Assembly: GCF_000325705.1 (NCBI RefSeq)
Contig: NC_019904.1
Coordinates: 1,186,001 to 1,250,000 of the forward strand
DNA length: 64,000 nucleotides
Direction: 5' to 3'
Origin: Echinicola vietnamensis DSM 17526
Lineage (GTDB): Bacteria > Bacteroidota > Bacteroidia > Cytophagales > Cyclobacteriaceae
Position 1 is the stretch's first letter, and every line of letters starts with the position of its first letter. The notes under the pieces were generated by a model, which saw only the letters and a program-made list of their open reading frames with translations, made no database searches and was not told where the DNA came from. The translations under genes were made by a program, and so were the position numbers. Shown one piece after another: positions 45,535-55,184 of the stretch.

Positions 45535-46710
45535 ATGGACGCATACATCATCAAAGGATATAGGACAGCAGTGGGAAAAGCCAAAAAAGGTGGATTCCGC
45601 TTTTATCGGCCGGATGACCTGGCCGTAGATGTGATCAAAAAGCTGATTGCCGATACCCCCGGTTTGGAAGCGGAGCGGGTGGATGACCTGATCGTGGGCA
45701 ATGCCGTACCCGAGGCTGAGCAGGGCATGCAGATGGGACGGATGATTTCGCTCATGGCACTGGGAAAGGTGGTGCCGGGCTTTATCATTAACCGATACTG
45801 TGGCTCGGGCCTAGAGGCCATCGCCTTGGCCACAGCCAAAATCAAATCAGGAATGGCTGATTGCATCATCGCAGGAGGCACCGAATCCATGTCCATGGTA
45901 CCGATGATGGGATATAAAACGGCCCTCAACTGGAAGATTGCCTCTGAGCATCCGGATTATTACCTCAGCATGGGATTGACCGCAGAGGAGCTGGCCAAGG
46001 ATTATGATATTTCGCGGGAAGATTCCGATCAGTTTGCCGTGACTTCCCACGAGCGGGCGATCAGTGCGATCAAAGAAGGCCGGTTCAAGGAAGAGATTGT
46101 TCCCATAGAAGTGGAAGAAACCTTTGTGGACGCATCCGGAAAGCGGCAGACAAGAACCTTTACCGTGGACACAGATGAAGGCCCCCGTCCCGGAACCAAC
46201 ATGGATGTCCTGGGAGGATTGAAGCCCGCCTTTAAGCAAGGAGGGCAAGTGACCGCTGGCAATTCATCACAAACCTCCGATGGGGCAGCCTTCACGGTGG
46301 TGATGTCCGAGCGAATGGTCAAAGAATTGAATTTGGAACCGGTAGCACGTCTGGTGAGCTATTCGGTAGCGGGTGTGGATCCGCGGATCATGGGCATCGG
46401 TCCCAAAGAAGCTGTTCCCAAAGCCCTGAAACAAGCAGGTATGAAGATGAGCGATATCAGTTTGGTGGAGCTGAATGAAGCTTTTGCCGCACAGGCCTTG
46501 GCCGTCATCCGAGCGTTGGACATGGATCCCAATACAGTCAATGTCAATGGCGGCGCGGTAGCCCTTGGCCATCCACTAGGCTGTACTGGCGCCAAGCTCA
46601 CAGTGCAAATGATCAACGAGCTCCGCAGGAGAAACCAAAAATACGGTATGGTAACGGCTTGCGTCGGCGGAGGCCAAGGCGTAGCCGGTGTGGTGGAATT
46701 GCTGAAGTAG
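45535..46710 (+). CDS. fadA: Acetyl-CoA C-acyltransferase (thiolase)
   Basis: 391 residues. Active site residues are visible: Cys89 in NRYCGSGLEA, His in NGGAVALGHPLGCTGA and Cys in CVGGGQG near the C terminus. Catalyses the last step of beta-oxidation, 3-ketoacyl-CoA thiolysis. Partner of the FadN multifunctional enzyme; here separated from it by a four-helix-bundle gene. Confidence 0.95.
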   Translation: MDAYIIKGYRTAVGKAKKGGFRFYRPDDLAVDVIKKLIADTPGLEAERVDDLIVGNAVPEAEQGMQMGRMISLMALGKVVPGFIINRYCGSGLEAIALATAKIKSGMADCIIAGGTESMSMVPMMGYKTALNWKIASEHPDYYLSMGLTAEELAKDYDISREDSDQFAVTSHERAISAIKEGRFKEEIVPIEVEETFVDASGKRQTRTFTVDTDEGPRPGTNMDVLGGLKPAFKQGGQVTAGNSSQTSDGAAFTVVMSERMVKELNLEPVARLVSYSVAGVDPRIMGIGPKEAVPKALKQAGMKMSDISLVELNEAFAAQALAVIRALDMDPNTVNVNGGAVALGHPLGCTGAKLTVQMINELRRRNQKYGMVTACVGGGQGVAGVVELLK

Positions 46711-46859
46711 ATGTGAGGGATTAGTAATGAGGTGTGAGATTTGAGTCTCGAGACGTGAGTAGTGAGTCTTCAGCATGCTATTCTGAAAAGAGTCTTCTCT
46801 TTGTTCTGCGAGCAGCACGCTGAGTAGTTAAAGAGATTTTTAAACTAAAAACATACATC

Positions 46860-47210
46860 ATGAATAATTATAAAGAATTAAAAGTATGGAAAAGAGGCAT
46901 TTTTTTGGCCAAAGACATTTACGTGTTGACAGCTACTTTTCCACACGATGAGAAATATGGTCTTGTGACCCAAATGAGGAGGTCTGCTGTTTCGGTGGCC
47001 TCAAATATTGCTGAGGGTGCAGGAAGAGGTTCCGACCGAGAATTTCGACGATTTATGGATATAGCTTATGGTTCACTGTGTGAATTAGATACACAGTTAT
47101 GTATTGCAAAACTATTGGATTTAGTGAATGATTCCGTATTCAAATCATTGGAAAATGAGATCAATGAAATGCAAAAAATGAGCTATTCGTTGATTAAAAG
47201 TTTGAAATAG
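46860..47210 (+). CDS. Four-helix-bundle protein (23S rRNA intervening-sequence type), copy 2
   Basis: 116 residues: MNNYKELKVWKRGIFLAKDIY, TQMRRSAVSVASNIAEGAGRGS and LCELDTQLCIAKLLDLV. Same family as copy 1 but clearly divergent, so not a recent duplication. It lies between fadA and fadE. Tgagtctcgagacgtgagtagtgagtctt (about 46742-46770) on the 5' side resembles the reverse complement of aaggctcaata...gactcaat (47230-47260) on the 3' side. Confidence 0.9.
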   Translation: MNNYKELKVWKRGIFLAKDIYVLTATFPHDEKYGLVTQMRRSAVSVASNIAEGAGRGSDREFRRFMDIAYGSLCELDTQLCIAKLLDLVNDSVFKSLENEINEMQKMSYSLIKSLK

Positions 47211-47269
47211 CGATCAAACGTACAATAGTAAGGCTCAATACTCTTTACTTACGACTCAATACTAACGAC

Positions 47270-49069
47270 ATGACAACAAAAAACAATACCATTAACGGCG
47301 GGGAGTTTCTCATTCGGGAAACAGCAGCCACGGAAATTTTTATTCCTGCAGAATTTACGGAAGAGCAGCGCATGATGGCGCAGGCCTGTCAGGATTTTAT
47401 CGATACGGAGATTTTGCCAAAATCCGAGGAAATCGATAGTATGAAGAATCCTGATTTGGTGCCGGCTATTCTGAAAAAGGCCGGTGAGCTAGGACTATTG
47501 GGTATTTCGGTGCCCGAGGAATACCAAGGATTGGGCATGAGCTTTAATACTTCCATGCTGATTGCAGACATCATTGGTGCGGCGGGATCCTTTTCGACGA
47601 CCTATGGCGCCCATACGGGCATTGGCACCTTGCCGATTTTGTATTATGGCACCGAGGAACAAAAGAAAAAGTACCTGCCCAAGTTGGCTACCGGTGAATG
47701 GGCCGCCTGCTACTGCCTCACCGAACCGGACGCTGGCTCGGATGCCAATAGCGGGAAGACCAAGGCCACCCTCACCGAGGATGGCAAGCACTACCTGCTC
47801 AATGGCCAGAAAATGTGGATCTCCAATGGCGGTTTTGCGGATTTGTTTATCGTCTTTGCTAAAATTGGTGAGGACAAAAACCTGACAGCCTTTATTGTGG
47901 AAAAGGATTTTGGTGGCATCACCATGAACGAGGAAGAGAAAAAGATGGGCATCAAAGGCTCATCTACGCGCCAAGTGTTTTTCAATGACTGCAAAGTGCC
48001 GGTCGAAAACATGCTTTCCGATCGTCAAAATGGCTTTAAGATCGCTGTCAATATCCTCAATATTGGCCGTGTGAAATTAGGCGCTGGGGTGCTGGGAGGC
48101 TGTAGGCAAGTGATCAAAAATGCCCTGCAATATTCATCCGAACGAAAGCAGTTTGGCGTGAGCATCAATACTTTTGGGGCCATCAAATCGAAATTGGCCG
48201 AAATGGCGGTCAAGACGTATGTCAGTGAATCCCTGTGCTATCGTCTTGGCCAGAACATCGAGGACCGCATCGATGCGCTCATGGCATCAGGAATGGAGGC
48301 AAACCAAGCCAAGCTGAAAGGGGTAGAGCAGTTTGCGATGGAATGTGCCATTGCAAAGATCCATGGCTCGGAAGTGTTGGACTATGTGGTGGACCAAGGG
48401 GTGCAGATTTACGGTGGCATGGGCTATTCTGCCGATGCGCCCATGGAGCGGGCCTATCGGGATGCACGGATCTCGCGCATCTATGAAGGCACCAATGAAA
48501 TCAACCGCATGCTCATGATCGGCATGCTGCTCAAGCGTGCGATGAAAGGAGAGGTTGACCTCTTCGGGCCTGCCAAAGCCGTAGCCGATGAGCTGACAGC
48601 GGTTCCTTCTTTTGGTGCTGTGGATAATTCTCAGCTTTTCGCAGCGGAAAAAGAGCTGCTAAAGAAGCTGAAGAAGGTGTTTCTGATGATCGGCGGAAAG
48701 GCAGCCATGACCTTCGGCCCCAAAATCGAGGAGGAACAAGAAATCATGATGAACTTAGCCGACATCATGATAGAGATCTACGCTGCAGAATCGGCGTTGC
48801 TCCGCACAGAGAAAAGAGTTACCCTTCAAGGGGAAGAAGCTTGTAAGCAGCAAATTGCCATGGTAAAAGTTTACCTCACTGAAGCTGTGGATATCATTCA
48901 GGCTGCTGGTAAAGAGGCAATCGCTTCGTTTACCACTGGAGATGAGCAAAAGGTCATGCTGATGGGCCTCAAGCGCTTTACCAAGGCGGATCCGGAAAAC
49001 ACCAAAGCACTGAGGAGGCAAATCGCTGATCACATGATCGACAAAGGCAAGTACCCATACTTCAATTAA
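47270..49069 (+). CDS. fadE: Acyl-CoA dehydrogenase (FadE-type, with C-terminal extension)
   Basis: 599 residues. The ACAD core holds CYCLTEPDAGSDANSGKT, MWISNGG (FAD contact), and RISRIYEGTNEINRMLM with the catalytic glutamate (YEG). About 150 C-terminal residues beyond the ordinary 380-residue core match the Bacillus FadE-like group. Performs the first beta-oxidation step, passing electrons to ETF. Last gene of the fad cluster. Confidence 0.94.
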   Translation: MTTKNNTINGGEFLIRETAATEIFIPAEFTEEQRMMAQACQDFIDTEILPKSEEIDSMKNPDLVPAILKKAGELGLLGISVPEEYQGLGMSFNTSMLIADIIGAAGSFSTTYGAHTGIGTLPILYYGTEEQKKKYLPKLATGEWAACYCLTEPDAGSDANSGKTKATLTEDGKHYLLNGQKMWISNGGFADLFIVFAKIGEDKNLTAFIVEKDFGGITMNEEEKKMGIKGSSTRQVFFNDCKVPVENMLSDRQNGFKIAVNILNIGRVKLGAGVLGGCRQVIKNALQYSSERKQFGVSINTFGAIKSKLAEMAVKTYVSESLCYRLGQNIEDRIDALMASGMEANQAKLKGVEQFAMECAIAKIHGSEVLDYVVDQGVQIYGGMGYSADAPMERAYRDARISRIYEGTNEINRMLMIGMLLKRAMKGEVDLFGPAKAVADELTAVPSFGAVDNSQLFAAEKELLKKLKKVFLMIGGKAAMTFGPKIEEEQEIMMNLADIMIEIYAAESALLRTEKRVTLQGEEACKQQIAMVKVYLTEAVDIIQAAGKEAIASFTTGDEQKVMLMGLKRFTKADPENTKALRRQIADHMIDKGKYPYFN

Positions 49070-49141
49070 GATTTCGCTCCCCCAAAAAAGTGTAGTCACG
49101 TCCACGCCAAACCTCTCCGGCGTGGCGGCACTTTGGCTATA

Positions 49142-50060
49142 TCGTTCGTGCCTATGGCACTATTGGATTTTAAGGTGGTTTTTGTGTGACCACGGATAAA
49201 TCCATGGGTTACTGTATCATTCGTGCCGCTGGCACTTGTGGGAATTGCCAATGACCAGATTTGTTATCCATTGGACGGTTTTGTTAATGACTTACAATAC
49301 TGGAATCCCAACTTTCTAGAAGCCCTGATCCAATTTTTCTTTGACGGATGATTACAGGATCAGTATGTTTAATATGCTGTAGAAAGGTTACTTTATCTAT
49401 TTTTGAAACATTTGTCAGACCATCGATCGTACCTACGGCACTGTTGGGTTTTGTGGTGGTTTTGTGTACCCACAGCTAAATCCATGGGTTACTGTATCGT
49501 GCATGCCGCTGGCACTTGGGTCTTTGTGTGCCAAGCTCCATTCTTCATGGGATGATTTCGCAAAGGGTTTAAGCAATTTGAAAACCATTTTTCTAACATC
49601 CATCCTCAAATCCGCCCTTGGCGGAGGATCATATATAGGCAGCTGGAATCCTGACATTGTAGAAGCCCTGATCCAATTTTTCCTTGACGGATGATGATAG
49701 GGTCAGTATGTTTAATATGCTGTAGAAAGGTTACTTTATCTAATTTTGAAACAATTGTCAGACCATCGATCGTACCTACGGCACTGTTGGGTTTTGTGGT
49801 GGTTTTGTGTACCCACGGCTAAATCCATGGGTTACTGTATCATTCGTGCCGCTGGCACTTTGGGGAATTGCTGATGACCAGATTTGTTTTCCATTAGACG
49901 GTGATGCTACGATGCTACGGACTTTCTGTGGTGAAAACCATTTTTCTAATATCCATCCTCAAATCCGCCCTTGGCGGAGGATGATATAGAGGCAGCAGGT
50001 TTTAACCTGCTGATGAGGGTAAGAGCATGCATTGCACCAAGTGCCGTAGGTACGAACCAT
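49142..50060. repeat. Left half of RAYT-associated repeat array
   Basis: Three P1 blocks (tcgtacctacggcac...ccatgggttac...gtgccgctggcac) begin at about 49143, 49427 and 49770, spaced 284 and 343 bp. Each of the last two is followed by a P2 block (tccgcccttggcgga) at 49611 and 49963. The array ends with the caagtgccgtaggtacgaacc inverted end at about 50038-50058. 49427-50058 is repeated at 50682-51312. Confidence 0.9.
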
Positions 50061-50076
50061 ATCTTTGGTGCCAACA

Positions 50077-50538
50077 TCATATCGGCTTATGAAATATGTA
50101 GTTTTCATCAAAATCAATTTCAAATTTCTTCAAAAATGCAACGTATTCTTTTATAAAGTCCCATTGTCTATGGTGAGCTTCTTGGTTTTGGATATATTTA
50201 TAGACATTTGGTACTTGTGATTTACCGTAACTAAAACACCCGAACCCTTTTTGCCATTCGAATTTGTGATTGACAAAGTTGGATTCGTTGATCCATTTTG
50301 ATGATTTGGATTTTACTTTTTGCATCACTTCAGATATAGACATATTCGGTTTTAGGGTAAAAAAACAATGGATATGATCCTCAACACCATTTATGATGAT
50401 GCATCTATTGCCCATTTCATTAATCAAGTTTCCGATTACTTTCAAAAGTTTTGGTCGCCAAGATTTATGGATAGTTGCTTTCCTGTATTTTACTGCAAAT
50501 ATTGTTTGGATATAAATTTGATGATAGGTATTGGCCAT
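50077..50538 (-). CDS. REP-associated tyrosine transposase (IS200-like, RAYT)
   Basis: 153 residues of the Y1 transposase family. HUH motif in GVEDHIHCFFTLKP (His-x-His), catalytic tyrosine within VYKYIQNQEAHH, and the typical YHQIYIQTIFAVKYR start. RAYTs cleave single-stranded REP hairpins. The gene lies between two direct copies of a 630-bp composite of hairpin repeats, which are its predicted substrate. No tnpB is present. Confidence 0.9.
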   Translation of the reverse strand: MANTYHQIYIQTIFAVKYRKATIHKSWRPKLLKVIGNLINEMGNRCIIINGVEDHIHCFFTLKPNMSISEVMQKVKSKSSKWINESNFVNHKFEWQKGFGCFSYGKSQVPNVYKYIQNQEAHHRQWDFIKEYVAFLKKFEIDFDENYIFHKPI

Positions 50539-50681
50539 TTTATTAATTTAGCTTAAGAAAGAGGAAGTAAAGAAGATAAACATATCAATTCAGAAATTGA
50601 AGCCGATTTTGCACTATTGCTTGGGGATGATTGTTTCTTACTGAATTTTGTTATAATAAGACTGAATCAGGTATTATATCA

Positions 50682-51312
50682 TTCGTGCCTACGGCACTAT
50701 TGGATTTTAAGGTGGTTTTTGTGTACCCACGGCTAAATCCATGGGTTACTGTATCGTTCGTGCCGCTGGCACTTGTGGGAATTGCTGATGAACAGATTTG
50801 TTTTCCATTGGGCGGTGTTGCTAAGGACTTTCTGTGGTGGAAACCATTTTTCTAACATCCATCCTCTAATCCGCCCTTGGCGGAGGATCATATATAGGCA
50901 GCTGGAATCCTGACATTGTAGAAGCCCTGATCCAATTTTTCCTTGACGGATGATGATAGGGTCAGTATGTTTAATATGCTGTAGAAAGGTTACTTTATCT
51001 ATTTTTGAAACATTTGTCAGACCATCGATCGTACCTACGGCACTAGTGGTTTTGTGGTGGTTTTTGTGTGCCCACGGCTAAATCCATGGGTTACTGTATC
51101 GTGCATGCCGCTGGCACTTGGGTCTTTGCGTGCCAAGCTCCATTCTTCATGGGATGATTTCGATAAGACTTTAAAAAATTTGAAAACCAATTTTTTATGT
51201 CCCTCCTCTAATCCGCCCTTGGCGGAGGATGATATAGAAGCAGCAGGTTTTAGCCTGCTGATGAGGTTAAGAAACAGCATTGCACCAAGTGCCGTAGGTA
51301 CGAACCATGTCT
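50682..51312. repeat. Right half of RAYT-associated repeat array
   Basis: P1 blocks begin at about 50682 and 51029 (347 bp apart), P2 blocks at 50868 and 51211, ending with caagtgccgtaggtacgaacc at about 51286-51306. Direct copy of 49427-50058, including the spacer with tgatagggtcagtatgtttaat. Positions 50539-50681 and 51313-51398 show no other feature. Confidence 0.9.
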
Positions 51313-51398
51313 TTTCATCACAACCCATTGTTCGGTAGTTGTAATCCTGAATCAAAAATAATGGGGATTTGCAATCCCCATCTAAGCATAAGCCAGTG

Positions 51399-53699
51399 CT
51401 ATTCCTTTTCCACGTAGGTCTTGAAATACCCGCATTCTTCAATTACCTCTTGGTAATATTGGGTGTCTGAATATTCCTCCTTTAGTTTTTGGAAGCTTTG
51501 CCAAGCGATAAAATCCACATCATCATTTTCTTCTGACCATTCGTTGGCATATTGACTGTAGTACTTTTTGTAGTAATAGTCGTTTCGCTCACACTTGGCC
51601 AGCATATAGGTGCATTTCGCTTTTTGTTCCTTTGTGTTGGCCGCATCCAGGGCCATCTGGTAGTACTTTTTGGCAAGGGAACAATCGGTGATCATCTGAC
51701 GCATGGCCGGGCTGAACCCATAGGGGCTATACGAATAACCCACAATATCCGATTGGTAAGCCCGGACATTACCAAAATGCGTAATATTATAAAACGCATT
51801 TCCCAGTAACAGGCTGTTTTGATAAACCGCTTCTTTCTTATCCAGTTTTTCTTGCATCAATTTTAGGGTTCGCAGGAATTTGTCCATTGGATAGGTTTTG
51901 CCAAGGGCATGTTCCGCATCGTGATTGTCCCAGATATGGGCATTGAAAGGATTGGCCGGAAACTCTTTTTCAAATCCCCTGGCTTCATAAATCTCCACGG
52001 CCTCATCAATGTGATTGGCAAAAAGTGCTTGAATGACCTCATAAAAATAGATGTCTTCTAAGTTGATGGGATAGAGGCTTTCACCAATTCGCTCTATTCC
52101 GCTATGCTGATCAGAAAGTAGGAATTGCTTGAGGTTTTCAGTGTTCTTAGGGTGGTCAAAAAACGTAGACTGGTTGTCATACTGATAAAAGTATCCCGCA
52201 TAGCTGTTGGAAAACAGTTCGCTCATCAGCCTATTCCCCGATTTGGCGTAAAGCAGGGAAAGGTATTGCTTGCTCCAGCGTTGGGCATTTTCGTACCGGA
52301 ATACCCCGCTGTTGGGATAGCTTTGGTCGGGTAGATCAAAGTATAACCAATTTAGGTCACCGACCAGCGCTTCCAATTCCGCAGGATTGGCATTTTCCAG
52401 TTTGTTGAGCTGGTTGATCAGGCGTAATAGCCGAAGCTGGTTTTTGGCCAATTGGGTATTGGGGAGGGTTTCTGCTGCCTGGTCAAAAACCTTTTGGGCA
52501 GCATCAAACCGGTCATTGAGCGTTAGTAAATATCCATGTGAAATGTTCCATAAGAAAGGATTATCCGTCTTTCCTGATTGGGCGATTTTACCCACCAGTT
52601 CCAATGCCTCCCTACTGATTTCTTCATGCTGCTGTTTTTTGTAAAGGTCAAAATCCTCATAAGCCCGATTGGTTTCGGTATTGTAAAAAGGGTCTTTGAT
52701 GTAACGCTCCTGGTGATTGATCAGTCTGGTCAGGAGAAAATTAAGGTGGGAACTTTTCGGGTCCAAGGCAAAGATCTGATTAATGGCCACTTCCTCCCGG
52801 GTATAATAGCCCTGCAAGGCCCACAGTGTGGTTTTTTCCGCTGTGGAATGGGCAAGCGGAAGGGTCTCTTCTTCAAAGACCACTGAATCTTGCGGGTGAT
52901 AACTGTAGATGGCTACTTTTTGCATGGGTGCGCAGGCATTGAAAACTTGGGCATAATAAAGATTAGAGCGGCTGAAGTCTTTCTGCTGGTAGTATACCCC
53001 GGCTTTGTAGGCCAGTGCCCTGTAGTATAAAGTGTTCTTGGGCACAGTTGTAGCCGTCCGATCAAAGAACGTAATGACTTTAGCCTTGTCAGAGGCACTG
53101 TAGAAATAGGCCTTTATTACTTGAAACCAATACCGTTGTTTTAGGAAATTGTCGCTCACTTCTTCATATTTTTCCTGAAGCTGGCGAAATAAGCCTTCAT
53201 CTGATAGCGGGGTGCTTTTTTGCGGTTTCCATGACCAATAGCCATCATTCAGTGAGGCAGATTCTACTTGTTTTGCCAAGGTCAAAAAGGTGAGGAATGC
53301 TCGCGTCTTAGAATCGTTAAAATCGATTGATTTTGTCCAAACGGGTAAATCCACATCCGTAAGGGTGGGGCGTTGGATAAGGGTATCTATGAGCGCCGTG
53401 TTTCCTTGGAGCAAAAGTGAATCTATGACAGCTTTGGGAACGGCTGTTCCCAGGTATTCAGACCAGTCTTCGACTATTTCATCGTTAAACCGGCCATTGT
53501 GCTGCTCATCAGCACCATCATAATAGAAGAAATTTTCTTCCAGAAGCAGCGGTTCGTAGGCTTTGTCCACATAGATTTCAGGAGTAAAATTGGAGGTCAG
53601 AACATCGTAATACCCCCCGCAGGCTTTTACCACGAGGTATGTCAACAGCAAACTGCCACTAAAAAGCAGCCCTAACTTGAGAAAAGATATCTTTTTCAT
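51399..53699 (-). CDS. Large secreted helical-repeat protein of unknown function
   Basis: 766 residues with a signal anchor (FLKLGLLFSGSLLLTYLVVKACGGYYD). The mature protein is helical with many aromatic residues and repeated AYKAGVYYQQKDFSRSNLYYAQVFN-type segments suggestive of TPR-like repeats. No catalytic motif recognised. It overlaps the upstream lipoprotein gene by 41 bp, so the two are co-translated and probably act together at the envelope. Confidence 0.7.
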   Translation of the reverse strand: MKKISFLKLGLLFSGSLLLTYLVVKACGGYYDVLTSNFTPEIYVDKAYEPLLLEENFFYYDGADEQHNGRFNDEIVEDWSEYLGTAVPKAVIDSLLLQGNTALIDTLIQRPTLTDVDLPVWTKSIDFNDSKTRAFLTFLTLAKQVESASLNDGYWSWKPQKSTPLSDEGLFRQLQEKYEEVSDNFLKQRYWFQVIKAYFYSASDKAKVITFFDRTATTVPKNTLYYRALAYKAGVYYQQKDFSRSNLYYAQVFNACAPMQKVAIYSYHPQDSVVFEEETLPLAHSTAEKTTLWALQGYYTREEVAINQIFALDPKSSHLNFLLTRLINHQERYIKDPFYNTETNRAYEDFDLYKKQQHEEISREALELVGKIAQSGKTDNPFLWNISHGYLLTLNDRFDAAQKVFDQAAETLPNTQLAKNQLRLLRLINQLNKLENANPAELEALVGDLNWLYFDLPDQSYPNSGVFRYENAQRWSKQYLSLLYAKSGNRLMSELFSNSYAGYFYQYDNQSTFFDHPKNTENLKQFLLSDQHSGIERIGESLYPINLEDIYFYEVIQALFANHIDEAVEIYEARGFEKEFPANPFNAHIWDNHDAEHALGKTYPMDKFLRTLKLMQEKLDKKEAVYQNSLLLGNAFYNITHFGNVRAYQSDIVGYSYSPYGFSPAMRQMITDCSLAKKYYQMALDAANTKEQKAKCTYMLAKCERNDYYYKKYYSQYANEWSEENDDVDFIAWQSFQKLKEEYSDTQYYQEVIEECGYFKTYVEKE

Positions 53700-54657
53700 A
53701 ATTTTTTAAGTTCAATGCGTCAAGGTCATAAAAAATGACTTCTTCTACTTTCATGTGTGTTCCAAGATCATGCGCCATTTCCAGCAATTGTTCTTGGCTT
53801 ACCGATTCGATTTTGAGGACATCACCTTTGCGGTAGTACGTTCCGTGACGAAGGACATCGCGTTTTACCTCAAAAATGTCAGGCTTTTGGGCTGAAAAGG
53901 CAGCTTCCGTTTTCAGCGCATTAGCCGTTACCTTCGGCCGTAGTCCCAGTACTTGACCGTTCCTAAGATGGATGGCCCAGCCAAATATCGGCAGGGCTAC
54001 TTTCAGTGGCAATGGATAATCTTTTAACGTATACGTATATAAATCAGCAATGGTCTTGTCATAAATGGAACTGCCAGGACCTGCATTGATTTCGCCCATA
54101 TTATAATACATCAATACACCGTATGCCACGTTCGGTACTTTGGTTTGTTGGGCGTATTTGACCTGGTGGAGGCGAATGGTGGCAGAAAGTTGCTTTTCAG
54201 AGATCTTGTCAAGGCTATCGATAAAGGCCATGAAGTTGTCCCTGCTTTTGAGGCTCCAGTCACAGTCAATTTGGATTTCCCCGTAGGAAAGTCGGTTGCT
54301 TTTGGAGATAGAATGGACGTATTTGCTGATTTTTTTTGCCAGTTCAGCCACATCCAAATTAGCAGACAGCATCACTTCATTCTTGATGTATACCACCGGG
54401 ACGATTTCTAACGTATCGGGAAAATGGTCGAGGGTCGCCTCACTGACAGGATATGGCAGTCCGTCGGCGTTTAGCGCGACATCAAAATACCGAACATAGA
54501 GTTTGTCGACCTGATTGGTTTCGAGGGCATCGTATTCCGGCTTTTTAAGGTCAAAAGTCGTTTTCCAATAGTAAAAGGAGACAGTGGGCGGATTGGTCTG
54601 CTGGCAAGCGCCCAAGCAGGCCATAAAAACAACCAGTATAAAAATGCGTGTTCCCAT
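53659..54657 (-). CDS. Lipoprotein of unknown function, partner of 51399-53699
   Basis: 332 residues with a lipoprotein signal (MACLGAC, lipid Cys18). Contains FYYWKTTFD near the start, EIQIDCDWSLKSRDNFMAFIDSL and VAYGVLMYYNMGEINAGPGSS, the look of a TIM-barrel glycoside-hydrolase-like fold such as DUF3142, which I cannot confirm. It heads the two-gene unit and overlaps its partner by 41 bp. Confidence 0.65.
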   Translation of the reverse strand: MGTRIFILVVFMACLGACQQTNPPTVSFYYWKTTFDLKKPEYDALETNQVDKLYVRYFDVALNADGLPYPVSEATLDHFPDTLEIVPVVYIKNEVMLSANLDVAELAKKISKYVHSISKSNRLSYGEIQIDCDWSLKSRDNFMAFIDSLDKISEKQLSATIRLHQVKYAQQTKVPNVAYGVLMYYNMGEINAGPGSSIYDKTIADLYTYTLKDYPLPLKVALPIFGWAIHLRNGQVLGLRPKVTANALKTEAAFSAQKPDIFEVKRDVLRHGTYYRKGDVLKIESVSQEQLLEMAHDLGTHMKVEEVIFYDLDALNLKNYEKDIFSQVRAAF

Positions 54658-54849
54658 TGCTAAAAAGCGTATAAAGCATCGATCCTATCAGATACAAAGT
54701 AACTATAATATGACGAGGAAGTCTGATTTTATGTCGACAAATAGAAACCTGTTCTTGATTTATTTAATAACCTTAGTTCGATTATAAAACCGTCGCTGCG
54801 AGCTTGTCTGGAGTCAAGCAGGGCTTAGGGGGAGATTAGAGGGGTGAAA

Positions 54850-54888
54850 GCCGTGGCAGCTCGCCGCGGCGAGCTGCCACGGCCTTTT
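54850..54888. terminator. 34-bp perfect GC-rich palindrome with T run
   Basis: An uninterrupted palindrome from 54850 to 54883 (arms GCCGTGGCAGCTCGCCG and its complement) is followed by ctttttc. With no loop it would fold as a cruciform or strong terminator hairpin. It is far GC-richer than its surroundings. Confidence 0.75.
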
Positions 54889-54941
54889 TCCAATCCACAT
54901 CCTCCTAAAAAGGGCCTGCCTGGGCAGACAGGTTCGCAATG

Positions 54942-55128
54942 CAGGGAAATCGCTTTTAACCCCTTAAAGTTATTTTATTTAAGCAAAAAGCGTCAGACCG
55001 AGCGGACCTGTCTATCCTCCAGGTAGAGTCGAGGTCCAACGTCTAGCCTTCGCCTTTAGTTTATCCTGAGCTTGTCGAAGGGCTCAGGCTGACATCTCTT
55101 TACTAATAGTTTAAAAACGATTTCCCTG
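54942..55128. mobile_element. MITE-like element, copy B (inverted to copy A)
   Basis: 187 bp from cagggaaatcg to cgatttccctg with terminal inverted repeats; reverse complement of 41677-41857 with scattered differences. Carries no gene. Along with 54850-54883 it fills the 54658-55184 gap. Confidence 0.85.
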
Positions 55129-55184
55129 TTTATGAGCTAGTGCCATGCCCTAAAACAAACTTTATTTTCTAACTTTATTCACCT

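Noticed and set aside
49464..51442. Several open frames in the RAYT repeat array
   Set aside because: They repeat with the array units (VTVSCMPLALGSL, LNPWVTVS) and are by-products of the repeats.
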